Assembly: GCF_013463155.1 (NCBI RefSeq)
Contig: NZ_CP040781.1
Location: 1,054,001-1,118,000 of the forward strand
Origin: Staphylococcus sp. 17KM0847
GTDB lineage: Bacteria > Bacillota > Bacilli > Staphylococcales > Staphylococcaceae
Length of the DNA stretch: 64,000 nt
Direction: 5' to 3'
Part shown: positions 9,384 through 20,080 of the stretch, piece after piece
Layout: each line of letters starts with the position of its first letter
Position numbering within the stretch: the stretch's first letter is position 1
Program-made: the position numbers and the translations under genes
Notes under the pieces: model-generated
Database searches by the model: none
What the model was told of the DNA's origin: nothing
The model's input: the letters and a program-made list of their open reading frames with translations, nothing else

Positions 9384-9935
9384 GTGCAACAAACTAAACA
9401 AACGCGCCAATTAATTATTATTGGTGTGTTGAGTGCCATTTCGTTTATTTTAATGTTTATTAAATTCCCATTACCGTTTTTACCACCATATCTGACATTG
9501 GACTTTAGTGATGTACCTGCACTACTTGCTACGTTTACATTAGGTCCTATCGCAGGGGTACTTGTTGAGTTCATCAAAAACTTACTCAATTTCTTTTTCT
9601 ATATGGCTGACCCTATTGGTCCTTTAGCTAACTTTTTAGCAGGAAGTAGCCTATTATTAACAGCGTATAGTATTTATCGTAAAAAACGAACAACACGCAT
9701 GTTAATACTTGGTTTAGTAGCCGGGACACTCATCATGACACTTGTTTTAAGTATTATGAATTATTTTGTGCTACTCCCGCTGTATGGTTTGATTATGAAC
9801 TTATCTGATGTTGCCCAAAATTTAAAAGTGATTGTCACAGCAGGAATTATTCCCTTTAATTTAATTAAAGGGTGCATTGTTTCAATATTATTCCTTATGT
9901 TATATAATCGTTTAAAAGATGTGCTCAAACTATAA
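9384..9935 (+). CDS. ribU: Riboflavin ECF transporter S component RibU (FmnP)
   Basis: Substrate-binding membrane subunit (183 residues) of an energy-coupling-factor importer; it works with the shared EcfA/A'/T module encoded elsewhere. About five to six hydrophobic segments and the conserved L-T-L-D-F-S-D-V-P-A-L region typical of RibU are seen. The start is GTG, preceded by the CAGGAGGTC site that the upstream FMN riboswitch can mask. The riboswitch strongly supports riboflavin/FMN as substrate. Confidence 0.93.
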   Translation: MQQTKQTRQLIIIGVLSAISFILMFIKFPLPFLPPYLTLDFSDVPALLATFTLGPIAGVLVEFIKNLLNFFFYMADPIGPLANFLAGSSLLLTAYSIYRKKRTTRMLILGLVAGTLIMTLVLSIMNYFVLLPLYGLIMNLSDVAQNLKVIVTAGIIPFNLIKGCIVSILFLMLYNRLKDVLKL

Positions 9936-9941
9936 AAGATA

Positions 9942-9994
9942 AAATAAGCAGACAAGAAGTGATGCATTACACATCACTTCTTGTCTGCTTATTT
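9942..9994. terminator. Bidirectional terminator between ribU and ferredoxin
   Basis: A perfect 23-bp stem (9942-9964 with 9972-9994) and 7-nt loop, flanked by A-rich and T-rich sequence, between convergent genes. Confidence 0.85.
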
Positions 9995-10040
9995 ATATGA
10001 ATTCCTACATTATTGACGTACAATATATGCATGAATTACA

Positions 10041-10319
<279 letters not shown>

Positions 10320-10394
10320 CTAGCATTATAATTTCATTGTAGTTTGGAAATCTTCTTTTTTCAATATATACGTTTTATAAATGAGGTTATCACC

Positions 10395-11339
10395 ATGAAA
10401 TCTATTATAACTTTTGCATATCAGCATGCAAATCCCCATAAAAGCAAAAAAAGCATCTTTAATATTATCACAGGGAAAAAGTCACATCAAACGTTTTTTG
10501 ATGCAACGTCCTTAGAAATGCTGAGTTTATATGGATGTGCACCTACGCTTACTTATGACAACTTTGAATCAATTATTAAAAGTACGCATCCACACATCTC
10601 ATTGCCACTTCAAAACCATGCACCCTACGCCATATTACAGCAAACGTTCACAGCATTACAATTACTCATACAAACATTGTCATATGCAAAACACGGGCAT
10701 ATGTCCTTTGTCCCTATTACCTCACAAATAGCAGTGCATCAAACTGTACGTCGTATATATCATCACTTTCATCTTAAAACACATATTCAAGATGTAGAAG
10801 ATGAATTGTACCTGCTCTTTCAATGTTTAAACGCAAAACACGAGAACAGTACCGCGCATTATTATTTAACAGGTTATGATGAAGCGATGTATACAACAAA
10901 ACAAGTCAGTCTTGTGACTCAACAAGATATGACCACTTTGACTCAAATACATTATACAGATATCGTGTATTTATATGATTTGCTTAGAGATAATACACAG
11001 TTTCCAATTTTGACATATTGTTTAATGCATGTACCACTGTCACACACGCTTATGCGTACATTTGTCTTATTAAACCAAGGACGATCTATTCACGATATTG
11101 CAGAACAGACTCATCGAACGGAAAATACGATTCATGATCATATTTTAGCATTATTTATACATAACTATATTCAAGACTATACACCATATCTAATGCATAA
11201 TATGATTGATTTTATACAGTTTTATAATCAACACCCTTACCAGAAACTACGCTTTTACAAAGAAAACTTTGAACATTTAAGTTACTTTGAGATTAAACTT
11301 GCCATTATTGGTATTGCAAAGGGGGATTTACATGCTTAA
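10395..11339 (+). CDS. ypbB: YpbB-like helix-turn-helix protein
   Basis: A 314-residue protein matching by context and shape the B. subtilis YpbB family, always encoded immediately before a short RecQ helicase. The C-terminal third has a helix-turn-helix-like segment (Q-G-R-S-I-H-D-I-A-E-Q-T-H-R-T-E-N-T-I) resembling the RecQ RQC/HRDC-associated HTH. The start at ATG 10395 follows GAGGTTATC. It overlaps recQ by 8 nt, suggesting the two proteins act together, perhaps supplying the missing nucleic-acid-binding part of the helicase (inference). Function is unproven. Confidence 0.75.
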   Translation: MKSIITFAYQHANPHKSKKSIFNIITGKKSHQTFFDATSLEMLSLYGCAPTLTYDNFESIIKSTHPHISLPLQNHAPYAILQQTFTALQLLIQTLSYAKHGHMSFVPITSQIAVHQTVRRIYHHFHLKTHIQDVEDELYLLFQCLNAKHENSTAHYYLTGYDEAMYTTKQVSLVTQQDMTTLTQIHYTDIVYLYDLLRDNTQFPILTYCLMHVPLSHTLMRTFVLLNQGRSIHDIAEQTHRTENTIHDHILALFIHNYIQDYTPYLMHNMIDFIQFYNQHPYQKLRFYKENFEHLSYFEIKLAIIGIAKGDLHA

Positions 11340-12708
11340 ACAAGCACTTCAACAGTACTTTGGATTTGATGACTTTCGCCCAGGTCAAGAAAGTATTATT
11401 CAACATGTGCTTGATGAACATAATGTATTAGGGATTTTGCCAACAGGAAGTGGCAAAAGTTTATGTTATCAATTACCAACATATATTAAGAGAAAACCCA
11501 CATTAATCATATCTCCTTTAATATCATTGATGGATGATCAAGTGATGCAAATGAAGATGAAGGGTGAACATCGCGTTGTTTCTATTCATTCTGGTATGGA
11601 AACTTATGAGCGTCAACTTGCGTTTCAACGTATCCATACATCACGTTTTATTTTTGTAAGTCCTGAATTTATTTTACAATCTCATCATTTTGAACAGTTT
11701 CAAACGATTGATTTCGGTTTGATTGTATTGGATGAAGTACATTGCTTATCTGAATGGGGATTTGACTTTAGACCTCATTACGCATTAATTGGAGATATTA
11801 TTCAGCATTACCAACAAGCTACTGTTCTCGCACTAACTGCTACCGCAACACCACATTTACAGCGTGATGTTGAATTTATTACTGGACGTTTATTTCATAC
11901 TTTGCAGTCATCTATGGATCGCTCGAATATTATGCTATCCGTTAAACATATGAACAGTTATGATGAGAAAATAACATGGATTTTAGAACACATTTCAACC
12001 TCTGGACCCACGATTATTTATGTTTCTTCTAAAAAGATATGCTTAGAACTTGCTGAAGAAATTTATAAGGAAGGCTATCTTACAGGGATTTACCACAGTG
12101 ATTTGAGCTATCAAGAACGCCATACCGTACAACAACAATTTTTAAATAATGATATTCGTATTATTGTTGCAACCAGTGCTTTTGGTATGGGTGTGAATAA
12201 ATCTGATATTCGAACGGTCATTCATTTCCATATTCCACCTAGTCCGTCAAATTATTTACAAGAAATTGGTAGAGCGGGACGTGATGGTCAACAAAGTCAA
12301 GCTATTGCACTATATCAATATGATGACCAATTTTTAATGGAGATGTTAGGGGTAGGTAATATTATCCATGATGAAGATATTTCTCTTTATGAACAAGGAG
12401 AACTTATAGACTTCGAAAAAAAACATATATTAGATCTTTTAAATGTGCGTTATAGTACCCAACAGCTCAAACAAATTTTTCAGCATAATTTCCAACAAAA
12501 GCAACGTGCATATCAATATATGCTGAATTACGCTACGACAACAATATGTAGAAGATCGTATCTCTTACAGTTTTTTGATATGTCAAAAGAAACACATACA
12601 CTTTGTTGTGATCTGTGTGATAACCTTACAATGATAGACATACCCAATAAGAAAAAAGTAAAAAGAGCGTTAACATTTGAAGAAAAGCTTAAAAGTTTAT
12701 TTAATTAG
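11332..12708 (+). CDS. recS: RecQ-family ATP-dependent DNA helicase (RecS/YpbC type)
   Basis: Superfamily-2 3'-5' helicase of 458 residues. Motif I G-I-L-P-T-G-S-G-K-S, motif II as DEVH rather than the more usual DEAH, the aromatic-rich loop L-S-E-W-G-F-D-F, motif III A-L-T-A-T-A-T and motif VI Q-E-I-G-R-A-G-R-D-G are visible. The C-terminus is short with a zinc-type Cys cluster (C-C-D-L-C-D) but no full HRDC domain. Start ATG 11332 after GGGGATTTAC. Confidence 0.9.
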   Translation: MLKQALQQYFGFDDFRPGQESIIQHVLDEHNVLGILPTGSGKSLCYQLPTYIKRKPTLIISPLISLMDDQVMQMKMKGEHRVVSIHSGMETYERQLAFQRIHTSRFIFVSPEFILQSHHFEQFQTIDFGLIVLDEVHCLSEWGFDFRPHYALIGDIIQHYQQATVLALTATATPHLQRDVEFITGRLFHTLQSSMDRSNIMLSVKHMNSYDEKITWILEHISTSGPTIIYVSSKKICLELAEEIYKEGYLTGIYHSDLSYQERHTVQQQFLNNDIRIIVATSAFGMGVNKSDIRTVIHFHIPPSPSNYLQEIGRAGRDGQQSQAIALYQYDDQFLMEMLGVGNIIHDEDISLYEQGELIDFEKKHILDLLNVRYSTQQLKQIFQHNFQQKQRAYQYMLNYATTTICRRSYLLQFFDMSKETHTLCCDLCDNLTMIDIPNKKKVKRALTFEEKLKSLFN

Positions 12709-12720
12709 ACATCTGTTTGC

Positions 12721-12758
12721 TTTACAGTACAATTTTAAAAACGCTATAATTATGATAA
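12721..12758 (+). promoter_or_regulatory. ebpS promoter with PerR-like box
   Basis: TTTACA (12721-12726), 18-nt spacer, TATAAT (12745-12750). CTATAATTATGATAA (12744-12758) overlaps the -10 and matches the PerR consensus at 13 of 15 positions. Regulator binding is inferred. Confidence 0.45.
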
Positions 12759-12875
12759 TTGCCTCGAATTATAAGATACACCGTTAACTTATTCAGCCTT
12801 TTAATCAATGATGTGTTTTATATGTTTTAAATGTCATAATAACAGCTATATAATTATGTAGAAAGGGTGAAAAGT

Positions 12876-14075
12876 GTGACAAATGATAATTTTAAAGATG
12901 AGTTTGAACGCAATCGTCAAGAAATCAAACCATCAAACAATGAAGAAATAACATCTCAACAAGAAACAAGCGGTGAGAAAAACATACAAAAAACTGAACA
13001 TCAAAGTGATCAACATTTCCCACCACGTAATACTGCAAGACGACATCGCAAACGTGATTATAATCAAAAAGCTACAGATCATACAAATGTAAAAAAAGGG
13101 CAGGCAGATGAACAACCGAAACAAAAGACCGGTGTAGATAAAAAGGTAGGGGCAGCAGCTGGCGCAAGTGCTACGACACATGCGTCAACACAACAACAGA
13201 CGAATGCATCACCAAACAAGAAAAAGAATTCGAAACAGAAGAAAAAAGCAGGGGCAGCTAAGGCGCAGTCAGATCAACCTAAGAAGGATACAAAGCATTC
13301 TAAAAAAGAAAAAGCTGCAGCCGCAACAGTGACTAGTGCAGGAGCAGCTGGCGCAAGTGCCGCTAATGCCAAAACAACTGACAGTACTTCCAGTCAATCC
13401 AACGCTACAAATACAGCCCATGACTCTGAAAGTACAACCCAAAACGAAACTCCGACAAATACTGTTTCCAACGGATCAGGCAGTGGAAGTTTCGTAAAGC
13501 GTATTATTCCTATCATTGTGGCTATTTTACTATTAGGATCCATCGCTGTATTTGGTGGCATGTATTTATTCAATCAAAATGCAAACAATAATCATTCTGA
13601 CGCACAACTTACACAAAATAACAGCAAAGAAACTCAAAAAGAAGATGCTAAAAAAGAAAAGGCCGAGAAAGAAAAAGCTAAAAAAGAAGAAGCTGAAAAA
13701 GCGAAAGCCGAAAAAGAAAAAGCTGAGAAAGAGAAAGCTGAGAAAGAGAAAGCACAGGCTGAAAAAGAAAAAGCTGAGAGAGAGAAAGCTAAACAAGATG
13801 AAGAAGCTGCTCGTGCAACTGCTCAAAATAATCAAGAGGCCACTCAAAATCAACAAAATGCCACTCAGCAATACAATCAGCAAAATACACAACAGCAACA
13901 ACAAGTACAAAGTGCAGGCGGTCAAGCACACACAGTTGGAGGTAGCGAAAACCTATATCGTATCGCTATTCAGTATTATGGTAGTGGTTCACCTGAGAAT
14001 GTTGAAAAAATTAGACAAGCGAATGGTATTAGTGGCAATAACATCAGTAACGGACAGCAACTCATTATCCCATAA
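12876..14075 (+). CDS. ebpS: Elastin-binding protein EbpS with C-terminal LysM
   Basis: Cell-surface membrane protein of 399 residues. Order: charged, low-complexity N-terminus; Ala/Lys-rich segment with two A-A-G-A-S-A type stretches; one membrane span (about residues 210-232, [12 protein letters not shown]); a KEKAE repeat spacer (13640-13800); Gln/Asn-rich linker; and a LysM domain ending N-G-Q-Q-L-I-I-P. The LysM and first residues match S. aureus EbpS closely, while the middle is very different. GTG 12876 is chosen over GTG 12867 because AAAGGGTGA ends 5 nt upstream. Elastin binding is known for S. aureus only. Confidence 0.88.
   Translation: MTNDNFKDEFERNRQEIKPSNNEEITSQQETSGEKNIQKTEHQSDQHFPPRNTARRHRKRDYNQKATDHTNVKKGQADEQPKQKTGVDKKVGAAAGASATTHASTQQQTNASPNKKKNSKQKKKAGAAKAQSDQPKKDTKHSKKEKAAAATVTSAGAAGASAANAKTTDSTSSQSNATNTAHDSESTTQNETPTNTVSNGSGSGSFVKRIIPIIVAILLLGSIAVFGGMYLFNQNANNNHSDAQLTQNNSKETQKEDAKKEKAEKEKAKKEEAEKAKAEKEKAEKEKAEKEKAQAEKEKAEREKAKQDEEAARATAQNNQEATQNQQNATQQYNQQNTQQQQQVQSAGGQAHTVGGSENLYRIAIQYYGSGSPENVEKIRQANGISGNNISNGQQLIIP
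13640..13800 (+). repeat. KEKAE-type coding repeat in ebpS
   Basis: About ten near-tandem copies of a 12-15 nt unit (GAAAAAGAAAAAGCT-like) encode A-E-K-E-K. Such an array is prone to slippage and copy-number change; strand bias (purine on the plus strand) also makes spurious frames. Confidence 0.8.
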
Positions 14076-14084
14076 TAATCGCAT

Positions 14085-14124
14085 AAGAGAGCGTATCGTA
14101 ATGAAGATTACGATACACTCTCTT
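14085..14124 (+). terminator. Terminator after ebpS
   Basis: An 18-bp stem (one mismatch) with a GAAG tetraloop, followed by TTTTTC. Confidence 0.85.
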
Positions 14125-14191
14125 TTTCTATCTCATGCTTTGATTATAAAGATGTCAAAACTTATTCATTTTGTTTAATGTAGAAAATTGC

Positions 14192-14197
14192 TATAAT
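14192..14197 (+). promoter_or_regulatory. Probable -10 of ypdA
   Basis: TATAAT, with TTGTTT 15 nt upstream as a poor -35. It would give a leader of about 125 nt holding the hairpin described next. Confidence 0.4.
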
Positions 14198-14256
14198 ATT
14201 CGAGGATTAATTTAAGTTGCTATTAAAGAACGTATATACCATGCTAGTATGTGAAT

Positions 14257-14327
14257 AAGGAGGCACACTGAATACTAAATTAGCATAATATGAGCTTGAG
14301 TTCATATTTTTAGTATTAGTACAAAGT
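14257..14327 (+). promoter_or_regulatory. ypdA leader: SD, spacer hairpin, start codon
   Basis: AAGGAGG (14257-14263) is the only good Shine-Dalgarno, but lies 64 nt before the ATG (14328). In between, AATACTAAA (14271-14279) pairs perfectly with 14309-14317, AATATGA (14287-14293) with 14302-14308, and ACT (14267-14269) with AGT (14318-14320). Folding the hairpin leaves 10 nt between SD and ATG. No other in-frame start codon exists between the upstream stop at 14286 and 14328. Confidence 0.6.
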
Positions 14328-15314
14328 ATGAAAACAGTTGAAAGCATCATTATTGGTGGCGGTCCGTGCGGTTTAAGTGCAGCAATTGAACAACAAAAAA
14401 AGGGGATTGAAACATTAATTATCGAAAAAGGAAATGTGGTGGAAGCACTCTATCATTATCCAACACATCAAACTTTTTTCTCATCAAGTGACAAATTAAG
14501 TATTGGCGATGTTCCTTTTATCGTAGAAGAGTTAAAACCACGTCGCAATCAAGCTTTGGTCTATTATCGTGAAGTGGTTAAACATCATAACCTCAAAGTG
14601 AATACATTTGAAGAAGTATTAACAGTACGAAAAATAGAAGATCACTTTACAATTACAACGACTAAAGATGTCTATCAATGTCGTTTCTTGACCATTGCAA
14701 CAGGCTATTATGGTCAACCTAATACGTTAGAAGTAGAAGGAGCCACACTTCCAAAAGTTATGCATTATTTTAAAGAGGCACACCCTTATTTCAATCAGAA
14801 TGTCGTCGTTATTGGCGGAAAAAACTCTGCAGTTGATGCGGCCATAGAACTTGAAAAAGCAAATGCAAATGTGACTGTTATTTATCGTGGTTCTGAATAT
14901 TCATCTTCTGTTAAACCTTGGATATTACCCAACTTTGATTCACTCGTACGCAGAGGAAATATTGATATGCATTTTGATAGTCATGTCACAGCAATCACTG
15001 AAGATACAGTAACTTTTGAGAAAAATGGTGTAAAACAAACAATTGCTAATGATTTTGTATTTGCAATGATCGGTTATCATCCAGATTATGACTTTTTATC
15101 AGCCGTTGGAATAGACATTAATACGAACGAATATGGTACAGCACCTGTTTATAACAGAGATACTTATGAAACAAATATCGAAAACTGTTATATTGCTGGC
15201 GTTATTGCTGCAGGTAATGACGCAAACACTATCTTTATTGAAAATGGCAAGTACCATGGTGTCGCGATTGCTCAAGACATATTAACGAAAAAACAAAGTC
15301 CACTAGAATCATAA
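14328..15314 (+). CDS. ypdA: Bacillithiol disulfide reductase YpdA
   Basis: FAD/NADPH-dependent flavoprotein of 328 residues that reduces bacillithiol disulfide, recycling the low-molecular-weight thiol of staphylococci. The N-terminal FAD motif is I-I-G-G-G-P-C-G-L, whose Cys is the conserved YpdA cysteine; the NADPH motif is V-V-I-G-G-K-N-S-A. The protein aligns with S. aureus YpdA over its full length, including the S terminus. With bshA and brxA, also in this window, it belongs to the bacillithiol redox pathway. Its leader is unusual (see the preceding entry). Confidence 0.93.
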   Translation: MKTVESIIIGGGPCGLSAAIEQQKKGIETLIIEKGNVVEALYHYPTHQTFFSSSDKLSIGDVPFIVEELKPRRNQALVYYREVVKHHNLKVNTFEEVLTVRKIEDHFTITTTKDVYQCRFLTIATGYYGQPNTLEVEGATLPKVMHYFKEAHPYFNQNVVVIGGKNSAVDAAIELEKANANVTVIYRGSEYSSSVKPWILPNFDSLVRRGNIDMHFDSHVTAITEDTVTFEKNGVKQTIANDFVFAMIGYHPDYDFLSAVGIDINTNEYGTAPVYNRDTYETNIENCYIAGVIAAGNDANTIFIENGKYHGVAIAQDILTKKQSPLES

Positions 15315-15362
15315 TGCGTTGTGAGCGCATTAACCTGTATTTCAGATGACTTATGATCAATT

Positions 15363-15401
15363 AAAAACTGATGAGACAACCTCTGAGTCTCATCAGTTTT
15401 T
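15363..15401. terminator. Terminator between ypdA and ansA
   Basis: Perfect 15-bp stem AAAAACTGATGAGAC (15363-15377) with its complement (15387-15401); T-rich on either strand, so it probably serves both convergent genes. Confidence 0.85.
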
Positions 15402-15426
15402 CTATCAACTTTAGTGCTACAATCCT

Positions 15427-17134
<1,708 letters not shown>

Positions 17135-17216
17135 TATGAAAGCGTTGAAACTTCTTGACAATTTAAGCGGTTTATAAGATGTTATTATTATGTAGTAATA
17201 CAAGGAGGCATTTATG

Positions 17217-18395
17217 ATGACTGAAGAATTCAATGAGTCAATGATTCAAGACATTAAAGAAGGCGACAAAATCACAGGTGAGGTACAACAAATCAACGAC
17301 AAACATGTTGTTGTACATGTAAACGGGGGTAAATATAACGGTATTATCCCAATTAGCCAACTTTCGACACACCACATTGATGATGTTAACGAAGTTGTTA
17401 AAGTCGGAGATGAAGTTGGGGCATATGTTACAAAAGTAGAAATTGATGAAGAAAATGAAACAGGTAGCTATATTCTATCTAAACGTCAATTAGAAGAAGA
17501 AAAATCATATGAATTCCTACAAGAAAAACTTGATAACAATGAAACAATTGAAGCTAAAGTAACAGAAGTTGTTAAAGGTGGTCTTGTTGTAGACGTAGGA
17601 CAACGTGGTTTTATTCCAGCATCATTGATTTCAACTGAATATATCGAAGACTTCTCAGACTATGAAGGTAAAGTTCTTGAATTAAAAGTGGAGGAACTTG
17701 ATCCTGAAAACAACCGTGTCATCTTGAGCCGTAAAGCTGTAGAAGCAGAAGAAAATACGAAGAAAAAAGCTGCACTTCTTCAATCTATCCAAGCTGGTGA
17801 CGTTATTGAAGGTAAAGTTGCACGCCTTACAAACTTTGGTGCTTTTATTGACCTTGGTGGTGTTGATGGTCTTGTTCATGTTTCTGAGTTATCTCATGAA
17901 CACGTTAAAACACCAGATGAAGTCGTTTCAATTGGAGAGACTGTTAAGGTGAAAGTTCGTTCGGTAGAACCGGATGCAGAGCGTGTATCATTATCAATCA
18001 AAGACACACTACCAAGTCCTTTTGAAACAATCCAATCTCAATTCAATGAAGGCGATATTGTTGAAGGTAAAGTCGTACGTTTAGCAAGCTTCGGTGCATT
18101 TGTAGAAATCGGACCAGGACTACAAGGTCTTGTTCATATTTCTGAAATTAGCCACAAACATATCGGAACACCAAATGAAGCTGTAGAGCCAGGTCAAACA
18201 GTTAATGTTAAAATTTTAGGCATTAACCCTGATGAAGAACGTATTTCGTTATCAATTAAAGCAGCAACACCCGAAGAAGATGTAAATGAAGCATCCGAAG
18301 AAACAACTGAACAATATATGACTCAAGATGATGAAAACAATAACCCAACATTGGGCGATATGTTTGCTGATAAGTTTAAAGACCTTAACCTATAA
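17217..18395 (+). CDS. rpsA: 30S ribosomal protein S1 (four S1 domains)
   Basis: RNA-binding protein of 392 residues, shorter than the six-domain proteobacterial S1. Four S1 repeats are recognisable, each with a G-x-V-x-x-[IL]-x-x-x-G-A/V-F/V-V-x-[IL] pattern and closings such as I-S-L-S-I-K. The C-terminus is acidic. ATG occurs at 17214 and 17217; the latter has 8-nt spacing to AAGGAGG (17202-17208) and matches S. aureus RpsA, M-T-E-E-F-N-E-S-M. Confidence 0.93.
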   Translation: MTEEFNESMIQDIKEGDKITGEVQQINDKHVVVHVNGGKYNGIIPISQLSTHHIDDVNEVVKVGDEVGAYVTKVEIDEENETGSYILSKRQLEEEKSYEFLQEKLDNNETIEAKVTEVVKGGLVVDVGQRGFIPASLISTEYIEDFSDYEGKVLELKVEELDPENNRVILSRKAVEAEENTKKKAALLQSIQAGDVIEGKVARLTNFGAFIDLGGVDGLVHVSELSHEHVKTPDEVVSIGETVKVKVRSVEPDAERVSLSIKDTLPSPFETIQSQFNEGDIVEGKVVRLASFGAFVEIGPGLQGLVHISEISHKHIGTPNEAVEPGQTVNVKILGINPDEERISLSIKAATPEEDVNEASEETTEQYMTQDDENNNPTLGDMFADKFKDLNL

Positions 18396-18412
18396 TATTT
18401 AATGTCTCAAAC

Positions 18413-18456
18413 AGACTGGAAAGTTACAAGGTGTAGCTTTTCAGTCTATTCTTTTG
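18413..18456 (+). terminator. Terminator after rpsA
   Basis: AGACTGGAAAG (18413-18423) pairs with CTTTTCAGTCT (18437-18447, one G-U), followed by ATTCTTTTG. Confidence 0.7.
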
Positions 18457-18496
18457 TGATATTAAAAAAAGAAATATACATACATACTTAAATATG

Positions 18497-18615
18497 CTAA
18501 AGGTTTTGGGACTAAGAGATCGTAAAAATCATTCTAAATAAGTGAACACATATTTTCGAAGATCAAAGATAACTGGAAAAACTTTTTGTAAATTACGTTT
18601 TCTGTCCCGCAGCCT
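18497..18615. repeat. Intergenic GGGAC/GTCCC staphylococcal-type element
   Basis: In the 358-nt gap between rpsA and der, AGG-TTTT-GGGAC (18501-18512) can pair with GTCCC-GCAG-CCT (18604-18615), closing a 91-nt AT-rich segment. Staphylococcal genomes carry many dispersed intergenic sequences with GGGAC ends; I place this one there by pattern only. Confidence 0.4.
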
Positions 18616-18645
18616 AGTCATCATTTTTATTCTTATTTTATCTCA

Positions 18646-18654
18646 TGCTATAAT
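18646..18654 (+). promoter_or_regulatory. Extended -10 promoter of der
   Basis: TGCTATAAT, 99 nt upstream of der, after the intergenic element. Confidence 0.5.
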
Positions 18655-18753
18655 AACACTGTTGAAGTATGAACCGTTGAGTGATGTAGCGTGACAATTA
18701 TAAAATATATGTAGTCAATGACTTCAAAGAATGAATATAGAAGGAGAATCACT

Positions 18754-20064
18754 ATGACAAAACCAGTAGTAGCGATTGTTGGTCGTCCAAATGTAGGAAA
18801 ATCAACTATTTTCAATCGTATTGTTGGGGAACGTGTCTCTATTGTTGAAGATACACCCGGTATTACAAGAGATAGAATCTATGCAAGTGGAGATTGGTTA
18901 ACACACGATTTCAATATTATTGATACAGGTGGCATAGAAATTGGAGATGCACCTTTCCAAACACAAATTCGTGCGCAAGCCGAAGTGGCGATTGATGAAG
19001 CAGATGTTATTATCTTTATGACAAATGTACGTGAAGGTGTGACACAGAGTGATGAAATGGTCGCACAAATGCTATACAAATCCAAAAAACCTGTTGTTCT
19101 TGCAGTTAATAAAGTAGATAATCCAGAAATGCGCAATGATATTTATGATTTCTATACATTGGGCTTTGGTGAGCCTTATCCACTATCAGGTTCACATGGG
19201 TTAGGACTTGGTGATTTATTAGATGCAGTTGCAACACATTTTAAACCAATAGAGGAAGATCCTTATGATGACGAAACGATTAAATTATCATTAATTGGAC
19301 GTCCAAATGTAGGAAAATCTAGTTTGGTTAACGCGATTTTAGGTGAAGAACGTGTAATCGTCTCTAATGTTGCTGGCACAACACGTGATGCAATCGATAC
19401 AGAATATAGTTATGAAGGACAAGACTATGTATTAATTGATACAGCAGGTATGCGAAAAAAAGGAAAAGTGTACGAATCTACCGAAAAATATTCTGTACTT
19501 CGTGCATTAAAAGCGATTGAGCGTTCCAATGTTGTTCTTGTTGTGCTAGATGCAGAACAGGGTATTATTGAACAAGATAAGCGCGTTGCCGGCTATGCAC
19601 ATGAGGAAGGTAAAGCCATTGTAATCGTAGTTAATAAGTGGGATACATTAGAAAAAGACAGTAAAACAATGAAGAAATTTATAGACGATGTAAGACAAAA
19701 CTTCCAATTTCTTGATTATGCACAAATTGCATTCGTATCAGCTAAAGAAGGGACACGTCTTCGTACATTATTCCCATTAATTAATGAAGCGAGTGAAAAT
19801 CATAAAAAACGTGTTCAAAGTTCAACGCTGAATGAAGTGATTACCGATGCGATTTCAATGAATCCTACTCCAACAGATAAAGGACGTCGTTTAAACATTT
19901 TTTATACAACACAAGTGGCTATCGAACCACCGACTTTTGTTGTCTTTGTTAATGATGTAGAGCTGATGCACTTTTCATACAAGCGCTATTTAGAAAACCA
20001 AATTAGAAATGCATTTGGTTTTGAAGGTACGCCTGTCCATATTATCGCACGTAAACGAAACTAA
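18754..20064 (+). CDS. der: Ribosome-assembly GTPase Der (EngA)
   Basis: Essential double GTPase of 436 residues needed for 50S subunit maturation. Two tandem G domains each show G-R-P-N-V-G-K-S (about residues 10 and 183), D-T-P/A-G, and N-K-V-D or N-K-W-D; a KH-like C-terminal domain follows. ATG 18754 has AGAAGGAGAATC upstream; an in-frame ATG at 18718 lacks homology. It is followed after 16 nt by gpsA. Confidence 0.96.
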   Translation: MTKPVVAIVGRPNVGKSTIFNRIVGERVSIVEDTPGITRDRIYASGDWLTHDFNIIDTGGIEIGDAPFQTQIRAQAEVAIDEADVIIFMTNVREGVTQSDEMVAQMLYKSKKPVVLAVNKVDNPEMRNDIYDFYTLGFGEPYPLSGSHGLGLGDLLDAVATHFKPIEEDPYDDETIKLSLIGRPNVGKSSLVNAILGEERVIVSNVAGTTRDAIDTEYSYEGQDYVLIDTAGMRKKGKVYESTEKYSVLRALKAIERSNVVLVVLDAEQGIIEQDKRVAGYAHEEGKAIVIVVNKWDTLEKDSKTMKKFIDDVRQNFQFLDYAQIAFVSAKEGTRLRTLFPLINEASENHKKRVQSSTLNEVITDAISMNPTPTDKGRRLNIFYTTQVAIEPPTFVVFVNDVELMHFSYKRYLENQIRNAFGFEGTPVHIIARKRN

Positions 20065-20080
20065 AAGAGGAGGCACTTCC

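Noticed and set aside
13566-13931. Open frames on both strands opposite ebpS (Leu/Phe-rich and Lys-rich proteins)
   Set aside because: They arise from the biased KEKAE-coding repeat; no ribosome site or homology, and EbpS explains the sequence.
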